DNA of 64,000 nt from Nitrobacter sp051535235 (GTDB taxonomy: Bacteria; Pseudomonadota; Alphaproteobacteria; Rhizobiales; Xanthobacteraceae), in the NCBI RefSeq assembly GCF_051535235.1, contig NZ_JBPPLZ010000010.1, positions 1 to 64,000 of the forward strand, in the 5' to 3' direction. The notes beneath the pieces were generated by a model. It was not told where the DNA came from, searched no databases, and was given only the letters and a program-made list of their open reading frames with translations. Of this stretch, positions 61,825 to 64,000 are shown in pieces. Positions within the stretch are counted from its first letter, which is position 1, and each line of letters opens with the position of its first letter. Both the position numbers and the translations under genes were made by a program.

Positions 61825-63353
61825 CGGCGCTTCATGACACCAACGGCGCCGCCGTCGTCATCGGCGGCGGCCTCGCCGGCCTGATGACGGCGCTTGAGCT
61901 GGCGCCGCAACCGGTGCTGCTTCTGAGCAGCGCACCATTGGGACTCGAGACATCGAGCATCCTCGCGCAAGGCGGCATCGCCGCCAGCATCGGGCCTGAC
62001 GACGACGCATCGCTGCATCTGGCGGATACGCTTGCCGCCGGCGACGGCCTTTGCGACGAAGCTGTCGCCGCGGCAATTCTCGCCGCCGCACCGGCTGCGA
62101 TCGACCGGCTGCTGCAACTCGGCGTACTTTTCGATCGCGACGCCGACGGCAACCTCGCGCTCGGCCTCGAAGCGGCTCATTCGCGCCGCCGGATCGTCCA
62201 TGCGGGAGGCGACGCGAGCGGACGCGATATCATGCGCACCCTCGCCCGCCGGGTCTACGAGACACCCTCGATCACCGTATGCGAAGGTACCCTCGCGCAG
62301 CGACTGATCGTCGAGGACAATACGATAAAAGGGGTTGTTTGCCAGACCGAGCGCGATCCCGTCGTTTTTTTCACCGACCGCGTCGTCATCGCCACCGGAG
62401 GCATCGGCGGGTTATTCCTTCATAGCACCAATCCGGCAGGATCTTGCGGACAAGGTCTGGCGCTCGCCGCGCGAGCCGGCGCGACCATGGCCGATCTCGA
62501 ATTCATCCAGTTTCATCCGACCGCGCTCGACACCGGCTCGTTCCCGCTGAAACTCATCAGCGAGGCCGTGCGTGGCGAGGGAGCGATCCTCGTTGACGAG
62601 CAAGGCGATCGCTTCATGGCGGATACGCCCGGCGCCGAGCTCGCGCCTCGCGACGTCGTCGCGCGCGCCGTGTGGCGGCATATGGCAGGGGGTCACCGTG
62701 TCTTTCTCGATGCGCGCAACCTGCCAGGGATCGACTTCGGCAGGCGTTTCCCGGCGATCACCTCGTTCTGCCGCGAGGCGGGAATCGATCCGGCAACGCA
62801 GCCGATCCCGGTGCGTCCGGCCGCGCATTATCACATGGGTGGAATTTCCGTCGACAGACGCGGAAGGACGTCAGTCGACGGTCTCTGGGCATGCGGCGAA
62901 GTCGCCTGCACGGGGCTTCACGGCGCGAACCGGCTGGCAAGCAATTCGCTGCTCGAGGCGGTGGTGTGCGGCGGCTTCGTCGCGCAGGACATCGCTGGCA
63001 TCCCCTCCGTGAAGCGACGAACCATCGAGGCATCAGCAGGATGCATCGGCAGCAGCGATCCAACCTTGATCCGGCCGATCCTGTCGCGCGCCGCCGGGGT
63101 GCTGCGCGACGGCAACGGATTGCGCGCAGCCGCGCGCGCATTGTCGCCGCTTGCAGCCTCGCAACAGGCCGCAAGCGATCCCGCCATTGTCGCCTTGATG
63201 ATCGTGACCGCGGCGCTTCGCCGTGAGGAAACCCGCGGCGCGCATGCGCGCACCGACTTTCCCGACCGGGCAGTCCGCGCGACGCGGACGACGCTGCGCC
63301 TGCGCGAGGCGCTCGACGCCGCACAAGACTACATCGCCGACCCCGTCAGCTAA
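61821..63353 (+). CDS. nadB: L-aspartate oxidase
   Basis: A 510-residue FAD enzyme making iminoaspartate for NadA. VVIGGGLAGLMTALEL binds FAD, SSILAQGGIAASIG follows, and the active-site region has EFIQFHPTALD, RPAAHYHMGGISVD and the GLHGANRLASNSLLEAVV C-terminal FAD motif. The last ~120 residues form the helical C-domain. Translationally coupled to nadA. Full length with all residues visible. Confidence 0.95.
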   Translation: MTALHDTNGAAVVIGGGLAGLMTALELAPQPVLLLSSAPLGLETSSILAQGGIAASIGPDDDASLHLADTLAAGDGLCDEAVAAAILAAAPAAIDRLLQLGVLFDRDADGNLALGLEAAHSRRRIVHAGGDASGRDIMRTLARRVYETPSITVCEGTLAQRLIVEDNTIKGVVCQTERDPVVFFTDRVVIATGGIGGLFLHSTNPAGSCGQGLALAARAGATMADLEFIQFHPTALDTGSFPLKLISEAVRGEGAILVDEQGDRFMADTPGAELAPRDVVARAVWRHMAGGHRVFLDARNLPGIDFGRRFPAITSFCREAGIDPATQPIPVRPAAHYHMGGISVDRRGRTSVDGLWACGEVACTGLHGANRLASNSLLEAVVCGGFVAQDIAGIPSVKRRTIEASAGCIGSSDPTLIRPILSRAAGVLRDGNGLRAAARALSPLAASQQAASDPAIVALMIVTAALRREETRGAHARTDFPDRAVRATRTTLRLREALDAAQDYIADPVS

Positions 63354-63361
63354 GGAACACG

Positions 63362-64000
63362 ATGCCCTCCCCGGCCCTCCCGCGCATCCTGATCGAACCG
63401 CTGGTTCGCGCGGCCTTGCTTGAAGACATCGGCCGCGCCGGCGATCTCACCACCGATGCGATCGTGCCGGTCGGCCACCGGGCCACCACCCTCGTCGTCG
63501 CTCGACAGCAAGGAACCGTCGCCGGGCTCGATCTGGCGCGCCTCGCCTTCCAGCTCATCGATCCGGCGATCGAGATGCGCACTGCCCACGATGATGGCGC
63601 GATCGTCGAGCCGGGCGACGTGATCGCGACCCTGTCCGGTCCCGCGCGAGGCATTCTGACGGCCGAGCGTGTCGCATTGAATTTCCTGTGCCGCCTGAGC
63701 GGAATCGCCACGGCGACGGCGTCGGTTGTCGCCGCGGTTCAGGACTACAAGGCGAAGATCGTCTGCACCCGCAAGACGACGCCCGGTTTACGCACGGTCG
63801 AAAAGTACGCGGTTCGCGTCGGCGGCGGCAGCAACCACCGGTTCGGCCTCGACGATGCCGTTCTCATCAAGGACAACCATGTGGCCATCGCCGGCGGCGT
63901 CACCGAGGCGCTGAAGCGCGCGAAGGCTTGCGTCGGACATCTGGTGATGATCGAGCTGGAGGTGGACACGCTCGATCAACTGCGCGAGGCGCTCGATCAG
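63362..64000 (+). CDS. nadC: Nicotinate-nucleotide pyrophosphorylase (3' end outside the window)
   Basis: The reading frame from the ATG at 63362 is open to the window edge (213 codons). It converts quinolinate and PRPP to nicotinate mononucleotide with CO2 release. LEDIGRAGDLTTDAIVP is the family opening, and LNFLCRLSGIAT, CTRKTTPGLRTVEKYAVRVG and NHRFGLDDAVLIKDNH bind quinolinate and PRPP. AAGGA lies six bases before the start. About 70-80 C-terminal residues are missing. Third gene of nadABC. Confidence 0.95.
   Translation, partial: MPSPALPRILIEPLVRAALLEDIGRAGDLTTDAIVPVGHRATTLVVARQQGTVAGLDLARLAFQLIDPAIEMRTAHDDGAIVEPGDVIATLSGPARGILTAERVALNFLCRLSGIATATASVVAAVQDYKAKIVCTRKTTPGLRTVEKYAVRVGGGSNHRFGLDDAVLIKDNHVAIAGGVTEALKRAKACVGHLVMIELEVDTLDQLREALDQ

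Overview
The window looks like chromosome from a Bradyrhizobium/Rhodopseudomonas-type alphaproteobacterium (Nitrobacteraceae). The evidence is the high GC content, alphaproteobacterial protein types (long 479-residue AhcY, NadQ-type repressor in front of nadABC, fused LivM-LivG) and intergenic palindromes of the kinds scattered through Bradyrhizobium genomes. I found no rRNA, tRNA, CRISPR array, transposase or phage gene. Family names come from reading motifs, not from database searches.

Layout. 1-114 is the 3' end of an unidentified gene. 346-4724 (minus) holds ahcY, metK and an HTH-methyltransferase-like protein: SAM synthesis and SAH recycling, with a possible regulator. 4941-6251 is ugd. 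6510-10376 carries small, mostly exported proteins: a VOC protein, a MauG/cytochrome c peroxidase-like dihaem protein, a secreted protein, an internally deleted copy of it, an NTF2-like protein and a lipoprotein. 10415-14847 (minus) has purU, a GT4-type polyprenyl-phosphate sugar-1-phosphate transferase, an AGE-type epimerase and an NAD-dependent epimerase.

15176-46717 is a large surface-glycan locus with two adjacent ulosonic-acid modules. Module 1 (15176-23295) has a CBS-GHMP kinase fusion, a methyltransferase, a NeuB-type synthase fused to a second TIM barrel, a CMP-sugar synthetase, three SDRs and a stand-alone TIM-barrel isomerase. A heptose-type nucleotidyltransferase-HAD fusion follows at 26739. 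Its product is not one I recognise. Module 2 (28112-37132) is a legionaminic-acid-type pathway (LegB, LegC, LegG, LegI, PtmE-, LegF- and PtmA-like). It lacks the usual LegH acetyltransferase but contains a formyltransferase, suggesting an N-formyl sugar. A methyltransferase plus phytanoyl-CoA-dioxygenase-like pair occurs in both halves (24790-26513 and 38692-40505). A Wzx-type flippase, glycosyltransferase-like proteins, a UDP-glucuronate decarboxylase (which with ugd would give UDP-xylose) and two Wzy/WaaL-type membrane proteins complete an O-antigen or capsule assembly route.

46833-64000 is mainly core metabolism: a serine/alanine-glyoxylate aminotransferase, a His-rich secreted peptide, a HIT protein, a branched-chain-amino-acid-type ABC transporter (53250-54605 and 49680-53133), a Crp/Fnr regulator divergent from a small membrane protein with a perfect dyad between them, bioFDA, and nadQ followed by nadA-nadB-nadC (nadC runs off the end). 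A 21-bp dyad overlapping the nadA promoter is a good candidate NadQ operator.
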